This document shows, piece by piece, positions 16,169-24,709 of a stretch of DNA of 64,000 nt. Position 1 is the first letter of the stretch. Each line of letters opens with the position of its first letter. The DNA comes from an uncultured Paracoccus sp. (lineage in GTDB: Bacteria; Pseudomonadota; Alphaproteobacteria; Rhodobacterales; Rhodobacteraceae), in NCBI RefSeq assembly GCF_947496875.1, contig NZ_CANMEH010000001.1, positions 62,001 to 126,000 of the forward strand, written 5' to 3'. The notes beneath the pieces were generated by a model. The model had not been told where the DNA came from. It ran no database searches and saw only the letters and a program-made list of their open reading frames with translations. The position numbers and the translations under genes were made by a program.

Positions 16169-18103
16169 ATGCCGAACAAGATCGTCTCACTGTCGGATGC
16201 GGCCGCCCTCGTGCATTCCGGCGACACCGTCACCACGTCGGGCTTTGTCGGCGCGGGGGTGCCCGACGCGCTGCTCAAGGCGCTGGGTGACCGCTTTGCC
16301 GAGGAGGGCGAGCCGCGCGACCTGACCCTGCTGTTCGCGGCGGGGCAGGGCGACGGCAAGGGCCGCGGGCTGGACCGGTTGTCGGCACCCGGCCAGGTGC
16401 GGCGCATCGTCGGCGGCCACTGGGGCCTGATCCCGCAGCTGGGCGCCCGCGCGCTAAAGGGCGAGATCGAGGGGTGGAACTTTCCCCAGGGCGTGATCTC
16501 GCATCTCTACCGCGACATCGCCGCCGGCAAGCCGGGGACCATCACCCATGTGGGGCTGGAAACCTTTGTCGATCCGCGCAACGGCGGCGGCCGGATCAGC
16601 GCGGCGGCGCAGGACGAACTCATCGAACTGATGACGATCGGCGGGGTGGAGCGGCTGTTCTACCACGCCATGCCCATCCATGTGGCGCTGCTGCGCGGAT
16701 CGACCGCCGACGAGCGCGGCAACATCACCATGGAACGCGAGGCGCTGATCCTGGACAACCTGGCCCAGGCCATGGCGGCGCATAACTCCGGCGGCGTGGT
16801 GATCGTTCAGGTGTCCGACGTCGCGGCCGGGGGCAGCCTGTGTCCCCGGGACGTGGTGATCCCGGCCGCGCTGGTCGACGCCGTGGTGGTCGCGCCGCCC
16901 GAACTGCATCCCCAGACCTATGCCACCCAGTACAACCGCCACTTCACCGGCCGCTACAAGGCCCCTGCCGACACCGGGGCGCCGCTGCCGCTGACCGACC
17001 GCAAGGTGATCGCCCGCCGCGCCGCCTTCGAACTGCCCGTGGGGGGAGTGGTGAATCTCGGCATCGGGATGCCCGAAGGCGTGGCCGCGGTCGCGGCAGA
17101 AGAGGGCCTGTTGTCCCACGTTACCCTGACGGCCGAGCCCGGGGTGATCGGCGGGCAGCCGGCCTCGGGGCTGGATTTCGGGGCGGCGGTGAACACCGAC
17201 GCGATCATCGCCCAGAACCAGCAATTCGATTTCTACGATGGCGGGGGGCTGGGGCTCGCCTGCCTCGGCATGGCCGAGGTCGACCGCGACGGCAGCGTCA
17301 ATGTTAGCCGGTTCGGCCCCAAGCTCGCCGGGGCCGGCGGGTTCATCAACATCAGCCAGAACGCCCGGCACCTGGTGTTCACCGGCACCTTCACCACCGG
17401 CGGGCTGTCGGTCGAACCCGGCGACGGACAACTGCGCATCCTGTCCGAGGGTCGGGGCCGCAAGTTTGCCGCCACGGTCGAGCAGGTGACGTTTTCCGGT
17501 CCCCGGGCCCGGCGGCTGCGGCAGCCGGTGCTGTATGTGACCGAACGCTGCGTGTTCCGGCTGGAGCCCGAGGGCTTGCGGCTGATCGAGGTCGCGCCGG
17601 GCATCGACATCGAGCGCGACGTGCTGGCGCTGATGGGATTCAAGCCGCTGGTCGACGAGGTCGGGACGATGGACCCGCGCATCTTCACCGACGCGCCGAT
17701 GGGTCTGCGTGACGATCTGCTGACCTTAGGGCTGGACCGGCGCATCGTCTGGGACGCCAGCAAGGAAATCCTGTTCGTCAACCTGGCGCGCCTGACCGTG
17801 CGCCGGCAGTCCGACATCGATGCGATCCGCGACCGCATCGCGGCCGTGGTGTCGCCGCTTGGCCGGCGAGTGGACGTGGTCGTCAACTATGACCAGACCC
17901 GGATCGAACAGGCGATGGAACACGACTGGGCGGCGCTGGTCGACGATCTGGAACAGACCTTCTACGCAAGGGTGTCGCGCTATTCGACCTCGGCCTTTCT
18001 GCGGCGGCGGATCGGCCACACGCTGGAACGGCGCCGGCTGGCGACTATCCACGACAGCGAGGCCGCCGCCGAGGCGGCGTTGCACGGCGGAAAAGGCGGC
18101 TGA
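16169..18103 (+). CDS. Acetate/3-ketoacid CoA-transferase (fused alpha-beta) with C-terminal extension
   Basis: This 644-residue family I CoA-transferase probably activates acetoacetate or a related ketoacid. The N-terminal (alpha-like) half has TTSGFVGAGVPD at 22-33, and the second half has NLGIGMPEGV at 296-305 and the catalytic Glu323 in TAEPGVIGG. Fused enzymes usually end near residue 520-530; this one continues about 110 residues with an unassigned Arg-rich region (LDRRIVWD to RRIGHTLERRR). It lies 3 bp after the permease gene and is the last gene of the operon. Confidence 0.85.
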   Translation: MPNKIVSLSDAAALVHSGDTVTTSGFVGAGVPDALLKALGDRFAEEGEPRDLTLLFAAGQGDGKGRGLDRLSAPGQVRRIVGGHWGLIPQLGARALKGEIEGWNFPQGVISHLYRDIAAGKPGTITHVGLETFVDPRNGGGRISAAAQDELIELMTIGGVERLFYHAMPIHVALLRGSTADERGNITMEREALILDNLAQAMAAHNSGGVVIVQVSDVAAGGSLCPRDVVIPAALVDAVVVAPPELHPQTYATQYNRHFTGRYKAPADTGAPLPLTDRKVIARRAAFELPVGGVVNLGIGMPEGVAAVAAEEGLLSHVTLTAEPGVIGGQPASGLDFGAAVNTDAIIAQNQQFDFYDGGGLGLACLGMAEVDRDGSVNVSRFGPKLAGAGGFINISQNARHLVFTGTFTTGGLSVEPGDGQLRILSEGRGRKFAATVEQVTFSGPRARRLRQPVLYVTERCVFRLEPEGLRLIEVAPGIDIERDVLALMGFKPLVDEVGTMDPRIFTDAPMGLRDDLLTLGLDRRIVWDASKEILFVNLARLTVRRQSDIDAIRDRIAAVVSPLGRRVDVVVNYDQTRIEQAMEHDWAALVDDLEQTFYARVSRYSTSAFLRRRIGHTLERRRLATIHDSEAAAEAALHGGKGG

Positions 18104-18229
18104 GCGGTCCCGGCACATGTCGCATCCTCCGGACCAGGGCGCGGGTCTTGCCAACGCTCGGAAACCTCCGCGTGATCAAAGCGGAATGACATGCTTTACG
18201 GGCAGGCTGTCCAGCACATAGGTTGATCC

Positions 18230-18937
18230 ATGCACCGTCTCCTCGCCGTCGTGACATTGCTCCTTGCTGTCGGTTTCGCGGTGTCGCCCCTGTTCAGCGA
18301 CGGCTTCAATGGATTCGAGCCGTCGCAATTTCCGGTCGAGCAGGATTTCTGGCCGGTGCAGCCGGCGGGGTGGGCGTTTTCCATCTGGGGGGTGATCTTC
18401 CTGTGGCTGATCGCCGGCGCCGGTTTCGGCCTGTGGCGCCGGGCAGAGGCGCCGGACTGGCAGGCGATGCGCTGGCCGCTGGCGGTCAGCCTGTTCGTGG
18501 GCATGTTCTGGATCGCGGTGGCGAACGCCGCACCTGTGATCGCGACCGTCATGATCGTGGTGATGTGGATCACCGCGGTGGCCGCATTCCTGCGGGCCGG
18601 TCGCCGCGATCCGCTGTGGCAGGTGGCGCCGGTGGGGCTGTACGCGGGATGGCTGACAGCGGCGACGGGTGTGGCCATCGGTGTGGTGGCTGGCGGGTAT
18701 GGCTGGCTGTCGGCGCAGGCGGCGGCGCTGCTGTGCCTGACCGGCGTTCTGGCCGTTGCGGTGGGGGTCCAGACCGCCCGGCGCGACAGCTGGGCCTATC
18801 CGCTGGCGGTCGGCTGGGCCTTGCTGGGCGTCGTGGCCGCCAACCTGCCGTCGCGCAACCTGCCGGTCATCGCGCTCGCGCTCGCCGGCATCCTGCTGCT
18901 GGGTTACCGCCACTTCACGCGAAAGGACATGCCATGA
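18230..18937 (+). CDS. Tryptophan-rich TspO/MBR-like membrane protein (tentative)
   Basis: This 235-residue protein has about six membrane segments and many tryptophans (WPVQPAGWAFSIWGVIFLWL near 41-60, and FWIAVANAAP). This resembles the tryptophan-rich sensory protein (TspO-related) family, though it is longer than the classic 160-residue TspO; assignment is tentative. Its stop overlaps the glutathione peroxidase start as ATGA, so the two are translationally coupled and may share a role in oxidative or redox stress. The 126 bp before it hold no other recognisable feature. Confidence 0.6.
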   Translation: MHRLLAVVTLLLAVGFAVSPLFSDGFNGFEPSQFPVEQDFWPVQPAGWAFSIWGVIFLWLIAGAGFGLWRRAEAPDWQAMRWPLAVSLFVGMFWIAVANAAPVIATVMIVVMWITAVAAFLRAGRRDPLWQVAPVGLYAGWLTAATGVAIGVVAGGYGWLSAQAAALLCLTGVLAVAVGVQTARRDSWAYPLAVGWALLGVVAANLPSRNLPVIALALAGILLLGYRHFTRKDMP

Positions 18938-19479
18938 ACCGCCGACAGACCTTGGGTTCGATTGCGGCGCTGCTGCTTGCCGGTCCCGCCCTGGCCACCG
19001 TTGCCGCCGAACCTGCGCCGGGCTTTCGCTTTCCGTCGATCGACGGCGGGACGCTGGATACCGCGGAATGGCGCGGCCGACCCGTGCTGGTCGTCAACAC
19101 CGCGTCGCTCTGCGGCTTTACCCCGCAGCTCGAAGGGCTGCAGAAGCTGCACGAGGACTATGAATCGCGTGGGCTGGTGGTGCTGGCGACGCCGTCCAAC
19201 GACTTCAACCAGGAACTGGATGATGCCCGCAAGGTGAAGGAGTTCTGCACCCTGCAATACGGGATCACCCTGCCGATGACCGACATCATCCATGTGAAAT
19301 CGGGTGATGTGCACCCGTTCTATCGATGGCTGCAGGACACCGTCGGCCATGTGCCCGGCTGGAATTTCAACAAGGTGCTGCTGGGCCCGGACGGGCAGGT
19401 CGTCGGGACATGGGGGTCGACGACCGCGCCGGGATCGGACGCGCTGCGCCGGGCGTTCGAGCCGCTGCTGCCCGGGTGA
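18934..19479 (+). CDS. Glutathione peroxidase family protein, exported
   Basis: This 181-residue thiol peroxidase reduces hydroperoxides. The peroxidatic cysteine is Cys60 in NTASLCGFTPQ, and the WNFNKVLLGPDG block gives the conserved Trp and Asn. The usual Gln motif is replaced by TPSNDFNQE, a slight variant. The N-terminus MNRRQTLGSIAALLLAGPALA is a signal peptide with twin arginines, so export, possibly by Tat, is likely. The family is usually cytoplasmic in bacteria. It is coupled to the upstream membrane protein by an ATGA overlap. Confidence 0.85.
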   Translation: MNRRQTLGSIAALLLAGPALATVAAEPAPGFRFPSIDGGTLDTAEWRGRPVLVVNTASLCGFTPQLEGLQKLHEDYESRGLVVLATPSNDFNQELDDARKVKEFCTLQYGITLPMTDIIHVKSGDVHPFYRWLQDTVGHVPGWNFNKVLLGPDGQVVGTWGSTTAPGSDALRRAFEPLLPG

Positions 19480-19498
19480 TGCGGCGGCTGCCCGGATC

Positions 19499-20194
19499 TC
19501 ACCAGGGTACGGGCGCACCCTTCCAGTCGAAAAACCCGCCGCTGTCGGCCGGGGTCAGGCCGGCGATCACGTCCAGCAGGGCGGTCGCCGACGCGGCCGC
19601 GTCCATGGTCGGGTGCCGTCCGGCATAGTCGCGGGTCAGCGGCGTCGCTACGGTGCCGGGATGCAGCGCGACCACGATGGCCTGCGGATTGCGCCGCGCG
19701 ATCTCGATCGCGGCGGTGCGGATGATCTGGTTCTGTGCGGCCTTGGCGGCGCGATAGCTGATCCACCCGCCCAGCCGATTGTCCCCGATCGACCCGACCC
19801 GCGCCGACAAGGACGCGAACACTGAACGCCCTGGTGCCAGCAGCGGGCTGAAGTCGCGCAGCAGCAGCGCCACCCCGGTCGCGTTCAACGCGAACTGCGC
19901 GGCCATGACTTTTGCGTCGATCGCCGCGATCGTCTTTTCGGGGCGGACGCCGCCGATCTCCAGCGCGCCGGTGGCGTTGAAGATCAGATCGAAGCGCTGA
20001 TCGCGCAGACCGTTCGCCGCGGAGGCCACGCTGTCCTGGTCGGTCAGGTCCAGCCCGTCGCGGCGCGACAACCCCGTGGTCGTCCAGCCGCGGTCCTGCA
20101 GCGCGGCCTGCAGTGCCCGGCCGATACCACCGGTGTGGCCGATGATCAGGGTGCGCCGGGGGTCCTGGTCCGCTGTCGGGATAGGATCAGCCAT
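19499..20194 (-). CDS. SDR family oxidoreductase (C-factor-like)
   Basis: This 231-residue short-chain dehydrogenase has a nucleotide-binding GHTGGIGRA near 19-27, the NATGAL turn near 73-78, and the catalytic Ser plus YRAAK (Tyr-x3-Lys) near residue 147. The length and PGTVATPLT block resemble CsgA/C-factor-type SDRs. It converges with the glutathione peroxidase gene (19-bp gap), with no shared operon partner. Substrate is unknown. Confidence 0.8.
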   Translation of the reverse strand: MADPIPTADQDPRRTLIIGHTGGIGRALQAALQDRGWTTTGLSRRDGLDLTDQDSVASAANGLRDQRFDLIFNATGALEIGGVRPEKTIAAIDAKVMAAQFALNATGVALLLRDFSPLLAPGRSVFASLSARVGSIGDNRLGGWISYRAAKAAQNQIIRTAAIEIARRNPQAIVVALHPGTVATPLTRDYAGRHPTMDAAASATALLDVIAGLTPADSGGFFDWKGAPVPW

Positions 20195-20368
20195 GGATTC
20201 TTATCGCTCCGGCCGGCTGCCGGGCAAAGCGCTGATGCGCCCCCACGAGCGCTTCGCGGGCGGGGCAGGCATCAGGCGCCATGCAGCCGCGCCGACGCGC
20301 TTCACATCCGGTGCCTTCCGCGGGTTCGCCGTGGTCCCTGCCGACTGGTGGCGACGCGAAAGCAAGCG

Positions 20369-20394
20369 CTGGCGGCACTTACGGGTGCCGCCAG
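20369..20394 (-). terminator. Stem-loop downstream of wrbA
   Basis: CTGGCGGCAC (20369-20378) and GTGCCGCCAG (20385-20394) form a perfect 10-bp stem with a 6-nt loop, 25 bp beyond the wrbA stop. The following bases are only weakly T-rich on minus. A terminator is the simplest reading. The rest of 20195-20418 carries nothing recognisable. Confidence 0.6.
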
Positions 20395-20418
20395 AAACGA
20401 ATCGTGACTCCGCCCTGA

Positions 20419-21018
20419 TCAGCCGAACAGCTTGGTCGCGACCTCGGCCACGCGGCGGCCCTGGTAGCGCGCGCCGTCCAGGTCCGCCTGGCTGGGCATC
20501 CGGCCACCGTCGCCGCCCGTGATGGTCGTGGCGCCATACGGCGCGCCACCCCTGACCTCGTCCACGCCCATCTGCCCCTGATAGCCGTAGTCGAGACCCA
20601 CGATGGTCATGCCGAAATGCATCAGGTTGTGGATCATCGACATCACCGTCAGCTCGTTGCCGCCGTGCTGGGTCGCGGTCGAGGAAAAGGCGCCGCCGAC
20701 CTTGCCGTTCAGCGCGCCATTGGCCCACAGCCCGCCGGCGGTGTCCCAGAACGCCGCCATCTGCGACGGCAGCCGGCCATAGCGGGTTCCGGCGCCCACG
20801 ATGATCGCGTCATAGCTGGTCAGTTCGTCGACGGAAGCCACCGGCGCCTGCTGGTCCATCTTGTATCCGGCGTTCCGCGCCACCTCGTCCGGCACGGTCT
20901 CGGGCACCCGGCGGATGTCGACGGTGGCGCCGGTCCCCCGCGCGCCTTCGGCAACGGCCTGCGCCATGGCTTCGACATGGCCATAGGTCGAGTGATAGAG
21001 AACGAGAACTTTGGCCAT
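20419..21018 (-). CDS. wrbA: NAD(P)H:quinone oxidoreductase, WrbA type
   Basis: This 199-residue FMN flavodoxin-like enzyme reduces quinones by two electrons in the cytoplasm and limits redox cycling. The FMN phosphate loop is [12 protein letters not shown] near 7-18; [18 protein letters not shown] (about 76-93) and TQHGGNE (about 113-119) complete the WrbA signature. ATG at 21018 is preferred over one 42 bases upstream because AAAGGG lies seven bases before it and it gives the typical length. The promoter region carries a strong palindrome (21117-21133). Confidence 0.93.
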   Translation of the reverse strand: MAKVLVLYHSTYGHVEAMAQAVAEGARGTGATVDIRRVPETVPDEVARNAGYKMDQQAPVASVDELTSYDAIIVGAGTRYGRLPSQMAAFWDTAGGLWANGALNGKVGGAFSSTATQHGGNELTVMSMIHNLMHFGMTIVGLDYGYQGQMGVDEVRGGAPYGATTITGGDGGRMPSQADLDGARYQGRRVAEVATKLFG

Positions 21019-21116
21019 GAGGGGACCCTTTCCGTGCTGGTGATCTGGACGATGTTTCACTCCAACAAATAGGCGGGGCGGGATGTTCCGGAAACTCCGT
21101 CAGACCGGATCAAGAT

Positions 21117-21133
21117 GTTCGGATGATCCGAAC
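21117..21133. promoter_or_regulatory. Perfect palindrome in the wrbA/aroQ divergent region
   Basis: GTTCGGAT-G-ATCCGAAC is an 8-bp inverted repeat with a one-base spacer. It is flanked by two CCGTCAG(A/T)C copies (about 21098 and 21140), and a TTCCGGAA palindrome lies near 21085. This looks like an operator for a dimeric repressor; none is coded next to it. Confidence 0.5.
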
Positions 21134-21208
21134 GGATTTCCGTCAGTCTGCGGGTGGTGAAGCCGGCGAGCACACGGCATGATGCGGCGCGACACAACGG
21201 AGCCGCGC

Positions 21209-21652
21209 ATGACCCGCCTGATCCACGTGCTGAACGGACCCAACCTGAACCTGCTGGGACAACGCCAGCCGGAGGTCTATGGCAACGAGACCCTGGCCGA
21301 CGTGGAGCGGGCCTGCGCCGACTTGGCCCGTGACCTTGGCGTCGAAACCCGGTTCCTGCAGTCCAATCACGAGGGCCAGCTGGTCGACTGGATCCACGAG
21401 GCTCGTCTCGAAGCGGCAGGGATCGTCATCAATCCCGCCGCTTACACGCATACCTCTGTCGCCATACTGGACGCGCTGAACGCATTCGACGGACCGGTGA
21501 TCGAGGTCCATATCTCGAATGTCCACCGGCGCGAGCCGTTCCGGCACAAATCCTACGTCAGCCGGCGGGCTGACGCGGTGATCGCCGGCTGTGGTACCGA
21601 AGGGTATCTGCTGGCGCTCCGGCGCATCGCCTCGCTGACCGCGGCGGGCTAG
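21209..21652 (+). CDS. aroQ: Type II 3-dehydroquinate dehydratase
   Basis: This 147-residue cytoplasmic enzyme dehydrates 3-dehydroquinate in the shikimate pathway. Signature blocks are [11 protein letters not shown] at 9-19, the catalytic Tyr24 in [18 protein letters not shown] near 55-69, and [20 protein letters not shown] with the active His and Arg. The frame is open from 21179, but ATG at 21209 matches family starts and has a GGAG site. Its stop overlaps the rlmN stop by 4 bp on the other strand. Confidence 0.95.
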   Translation: MTRLIHVLNGPNLNLLGQRQPEVYGNETLADVERACADLARDLGVETRFLQSNHEGQLVDWIHEARLEAAGIVINPAAYTHTSVAILDALNAFDGPVIEVHISNVHRREPFRHKSYVSRRADAVIAGCGTEGYLLALRRIASLTAAG

Positions 21653-22893
21653 AGCCCGGCTTCGGCGGCCACCTGCGCCTGGGTCTTGCGGCCCCGTTCA
21701 GTGGCCGATTTCAACTGACCGCAGGCGGCCATGATGTCCTCGCCACGCGGGGTGCGGATGGGGCTGGCATAGCCGGCCTTGTAGATGATGTCGGCAAACC
21801 GCTCGATCCGGTCCCATGACGACCGCCGATACGGCGCGCCCGGCCATTCGTTGAACGGGATCAGGTTGATCTTGGCGGGAATGCCCTGGATCAGCCGGAC
21901 AAGACGGCGCGCATCGTCGTCGCTGTCGTTCACCCCGTCCAGCATCACGTATTCGAAGGTGATCCGTTCGCTGTTCGACAGCCGGGGATACTCGCGCAGG
22001 CTGGCCAGCAGTTCCTCGATGTTCCAGCGCTTGTTGATCGGCACCAGCCGGTCGCGCACCGCGTCCGTGGTGGCGTGGAACGACACCGCCAGCAGGCAGC
22101 CGATTTCCTGCGCGGTGCGGGCGATTTCGGGCACGACGCCGCTGGTCGACAGGGTGATGCGGCGGCGCGACAGGCTCAGCCCCTCGCCGTCCATCACGAC
22201 CTTCATCGCGTCCCGGACGTTGTCGAAATTGTAGAGCGGCTCGCCCATGCCCATAAGCACCAGGTTGCTGACCAGCCGCGTCTCGTCCCGCGGCGCGCCG
22301 GGCTGCGGCCATTCCCCCAGATCGTCGCGGGCCACCATGAGCTGGCCGACGATCTCGCCGGCGGTCAGGTTGCGGACGAGCTTCTGCGTGCCGGTGTGGC
22401 AGAACGAACAGGTCAGCGTGCAGCCGACCTGCGAACTGACGCACAGCGTGCCGCGGCTGTCTTCGGGAATATAGACGGTCTCGACCTCGTGCCCGCCCGC
22501 GATGCGCAGCAGGTACTTGCGGGTGCCGTCATCGCTGATCTGGCGGGTGACCACCTCGGGCAACGCGATCTCGAACCGCTCGGCCAGCAGCGCCCGGTAG
22601 TCCTTGCCGAGATTCGTCATCCCGGCAAAATCACGCACCCCCCAGTGATAGATCCACTGCCAGATCTGCCCGACCCGCATCCTGGCCTGACGGTCCGGGG
22701 TCCCGGCCGCGATCAGCGCATCGCGCAGCTGGTCCCGGGTCAGTCCCACCAGGTTGATGCGCCCGGTCTGGACGGGGCGACGGGGAATCGTGTGCAGGTC
22801 CTGAACCACAGGCGCGGCAGGTGCAGGCGCCGGACGGCTGTCAGCCGACAGGGGCGCGGTGTCCGAAAGGGGCAGGGCGTCGGGCATGGTCAT
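21649..22893 (-). CDS. rlmN: Dual-specificity RNA methyltransferase RlmN
   Basis: This radical SAM enzyme adds a C2-methyl to A2503 of 23S rRNA and A37 of some tRNAs. The cluster motif CTLTCSFC has Cys at about 158, 162 and 165 of the 414-residue product; [25 protein letters not shown] and the C-terminal [14 protein letters not shown], with the methyl-carrying Cys, are all present. The frame opens at 22959; ATG 22893 is chosen because the extra 22 residues look unlike the family, but the Shine-Dalgarno is weak. About 45 disordered Ala/Pro-rich residues precede the conserved part. Confidence 0.95.
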   Translation of the reverse strand: MTMPDALPLSDTAPLSADSRPAPAPAAPVVQDLHTIPRRPVQTGRINLVGLTRDQLRDALIAAGTPDRQARMRVGQIWQWIYHWGVRDFAGMTNLGKDYRALLAERFEIALPEVVTRQISDDGTRKYLLRIAGGHEVETVYIPEDSRGTLCVSSQVGCTLTCSFCHTGTQKLVRNLTAGEIVGQLMVARDDLGEWPQPGAPRDETRLVSNLVLMGMGEPLYNFDNVRDAMKVVMDGEGLSLSRRRITLSTSGVVPEIARTAQEIGCLLAVSFHATTDAVRDRLVPINKRWNIEELLASLREYPRLSNSERITFEYVMLDGVNDSDDDARRLVRLIQGIPAKINLIPFNEWPGAPYRRSSWDRIERFADIIYKAGYASPIRTPRGEDIMAACGQLKSATERGRKTQAQVAAEAGL

Positions 22894-22967
22894 GCGTGGG
22901 TGTCCCGGAACGGCAGCCAGACAGGCCTGAAAGGATCGGCGGACCGGGGCGGCCCGCATGAATGGCG

Positions 22968-22994
22968 AAAGCCGCCCTTATATGGGGCGGCCTT
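22968..22994 (-). terminator. Terminator downstream of the ialB gene
   Basis: On minus, GCCGCCC-CATATAA-GGGCGGC is followed by TTTC, giving a 7-bp GC stem (arms at 22971-22977 and 22985-22991) extended by flanking A-T pairs. It lies about 30 bp past the stop at 23023 and fits an intrinsic terminator. Confidence 0.6.
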
Positions 22995-23022
22995 GCGGGG
23001 ATCAACAGGGCGGGCGGCCGGA

Positions 23023-23541
23023 TTACTGGCAGCTGGCCTTGGCCATGTTGGTCATGGCGGTGACGCCGCTGAGCGAGAATGTGTCCGTCGTCGTGGTGCC
23101 GCGTGCAGAGCGTCCCACGACCGTGGCGGACGAACCTGCGCGCAGCGCGCCGATCAGCTTGGTGTCGTCGTCCGGCGATCCGGCCCAGGCGTTCTCGCCC
23201 TCGGTGAACAGCTTGAAGGTCTGGCCGCTCACATCCACGTCGACCGTGCTGTCGGGCGCGAAGGGATAGCCGCCCTGGAACGACACTTCGCCGTTCTGCC
23301 CCGGCCGATAGGCGACATACAGGCGGATGTCGCCACGCTTTACCTCGACTTCCTTGCCGTCCTGGGTGTTGCGGGTCGACTTGGGCGGCGACACCGCCCA
23401 GCATTCCTTGGGATCGTCCCCGGCGAATGCGGACCAGTCGCCCTCGCTGCCCAGCAGCCGGGATTCCTGCCCGATCGCCGGCGCCGCCAGCAAGGCCAGC
23501 AGGGCGGCCGTCGCCGCACTGCGGATCGTAAGTTTGGTCAT
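23023..23541 (-). CDS. Invasion-associated locus B (IalB) family protein
   Basis: This 172-residue exported protein has a signal peptide (MTKLTIRSAATAALLALLAA, cleavage near AIG-QE) and the IalB domain: SEGDWSAFAGDDPKECWAVSPP, VSFQGGYPF, and the final KASC. Two cysteines, in ECWAVS and at the C-terminus, probably form a disulfide. Despite the name, IalB-domain proteins are common in free-living Rhodobacterales and their function is not known. A clear AGGAGGCACGAGC leader fixes the ATG start at 23541. Confidence 0.85.
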   Translation of the reverse strand: MTKLTIRSAATAALLALLAAPAIGQESRLLGSEGDWSAFAGDDPKECWAVSPPKSTRNTQDGKEVEVKRGDIRLYVAYRPGQNGEVSFQGGYPFAPDSTVDVDVSGQTFKLFTEGENAWAGSPDDDTKLIGALRAGSSATVVGRSARGTTTTDTFSLSGVTAMTNMAKASCQ

Positions 23542-23602
23542 GCTCGTGCCTCCTGCGTGTCCCCGTTCGGGGTTGTCTGGTCGTGACGTGTGGGCCACAC
23601 GG

Positions 23603-23639
23603 TTCGCGGGCGAAGTTAGCGAGAATACCCGCCCGCGAA
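23603..23639. repeat. Long inverted repeat in the ialB/asparaginase divergent region
   Basis: TTCGCGGGCG (23603-23612) and CGCCCGCGAA (23630-23639) are perfect 10-bp arms around a 17-bp, relatively AT-rich centre. The position between two divergent starts suggests an operator or a 5' UTR hairpin of the plus-strand gene. Confidence 0.45.
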
Positions 23640-23683
23640 AACCCCGTGCACGGCCAATCGCGCGATTGTCAAAGGAGAATTCG

Positions 23684-24682
23684 ATGCCTGCCCAGGACCT
23701 GATCGAGTTGTGGCGAGGTGATCTGCTGGAAAGCCTGCACCGCGGCCATGCCGTCATCTGGGACCGCGGTGGCCTCGTCGCCGCATGGGGTGCTCCGGGC
23801 GCGGTGATCTTTCCCCGATCGTCGTGCAAGATGATCCAGGCGCTGCCGCTGCTGGAAAGCGGGGCGGCGGACGCGGCGGGGCTGGGGCCGGAACAGCTGG
23901 CGCTCGCCTGCGCGTCGCACAGCGGCGGGGCCATGCATGTCGGGCGGGTGACGGCGTGGCTCGACCGGATCGGCCTGTCCGACGCGGACCTGCGCTGTGG
24001 TGCCCACATGCCGCAGGACCGGGCCGAAAATCGCCGGCTGACCTGCTCGGAGACCGCCCCCTGCCAGGCGCACAACAACTGTTCGGGAAAGCACGCGGGG
24101 TTCCTGACCCTGAACCGGCACCTGGGCGGCGACGCGGAGTATGTGCGGATCGATCATCCGGTCCAGCAGGCCGTGCGCCGCGCCTTCGAGGAGGTGACGG
24201 CCGAGACCTCGGCAGGTCACGGCATCGACGGCTGCTCGGCGCCGAACTTTGCCTGCACCGTCGCCGGGCTGGCCCGGGCGATGGCGGAATTTGCCGCGCC
24301 GGGGCCGGGCGTGCGCGGCGAGGCCATGCGACGGCTGGTGGCCGCGATGACGGCGCATCCGGCGCTGGTGGCGGGCGAGACCCGGGCCTGCACCGATCTG
24401 ATGCGCGCCATGGGCGGCCGGGTGGCCGTCAAGACCGGGGCCGAGGCGGTGTTCGTCGCGATCGCGCCGGACCGCGGGCTTGGCGTCGCGCTGAAGATCG
24501 CCGATGGCAGCACCCGCGCGTCCGAGGCCGCGATCACCGCGTTGCTCGTTCATCTGGGCCTGCTGGATGCGGCGCATCCGGTGGTCGGACGACTGCTTAC
24601 GGCACCGCTGCGCAACTGGCGCGGCATGGCGGTGGCGCAGCTGCGCACGGCTGACGGGTTTCCGGGCCCGCGCATGTGCTGA
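23684..24682 (+). CDS. Asparaginase (COG4448, thermolabile AnsA-like family)
   Basis: This 332-residue protein belongs to the Rhizobium etli-type L-asparaginase II family, unrelated to the E. coli enzymes. Signature segments are FPRSSCKMIQALPLLESGAAD near 43-63, ASHSGGAMHV near 77-86, QAHNNCSGKHAGFL with the conserved Cys and Lys, GIDGCSAPNFACT, and VKTGAEAVFVA. The frame opens far upstream, but the AAAGGAG six bases before ATG 23684 and the family start decide. It stands alone, 27 bp before a convergent TSUP gene. Confidence 0.88.
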   Translation: MPAQDLIELWRGDLLESLHRGHAVIWDRGGLVAAWGAPGAVIFPRSSCKMIQALPLLESGAADAAGLGPEQLALACASHSGGAMHVGRVTAWLDRIGLSDADLRCGAHMPQDRAENRRLTCSETAPCQAHNNCSGKHAGFLTLNRHLGGDAEYVRIDHPVQQAVRRAFEEVTAETSAGHGIDGCSAPNFACTVAGLARAMAEFAAPGPGVRGEAMRRLVAAMTAHPALVAGETRACTDLMRAMGGRVAVKTGAEAVFVAIAPDRGLGVALKIADGSTRASEAAITALLVHLGLLDAAHPVVGRLLTAPLRNWRGMAVAQLRTADGFPGPRMC

Positions 24683-24709
24683 AACGCGAAACCGTCAGCG
24701 GGCCGGGCG

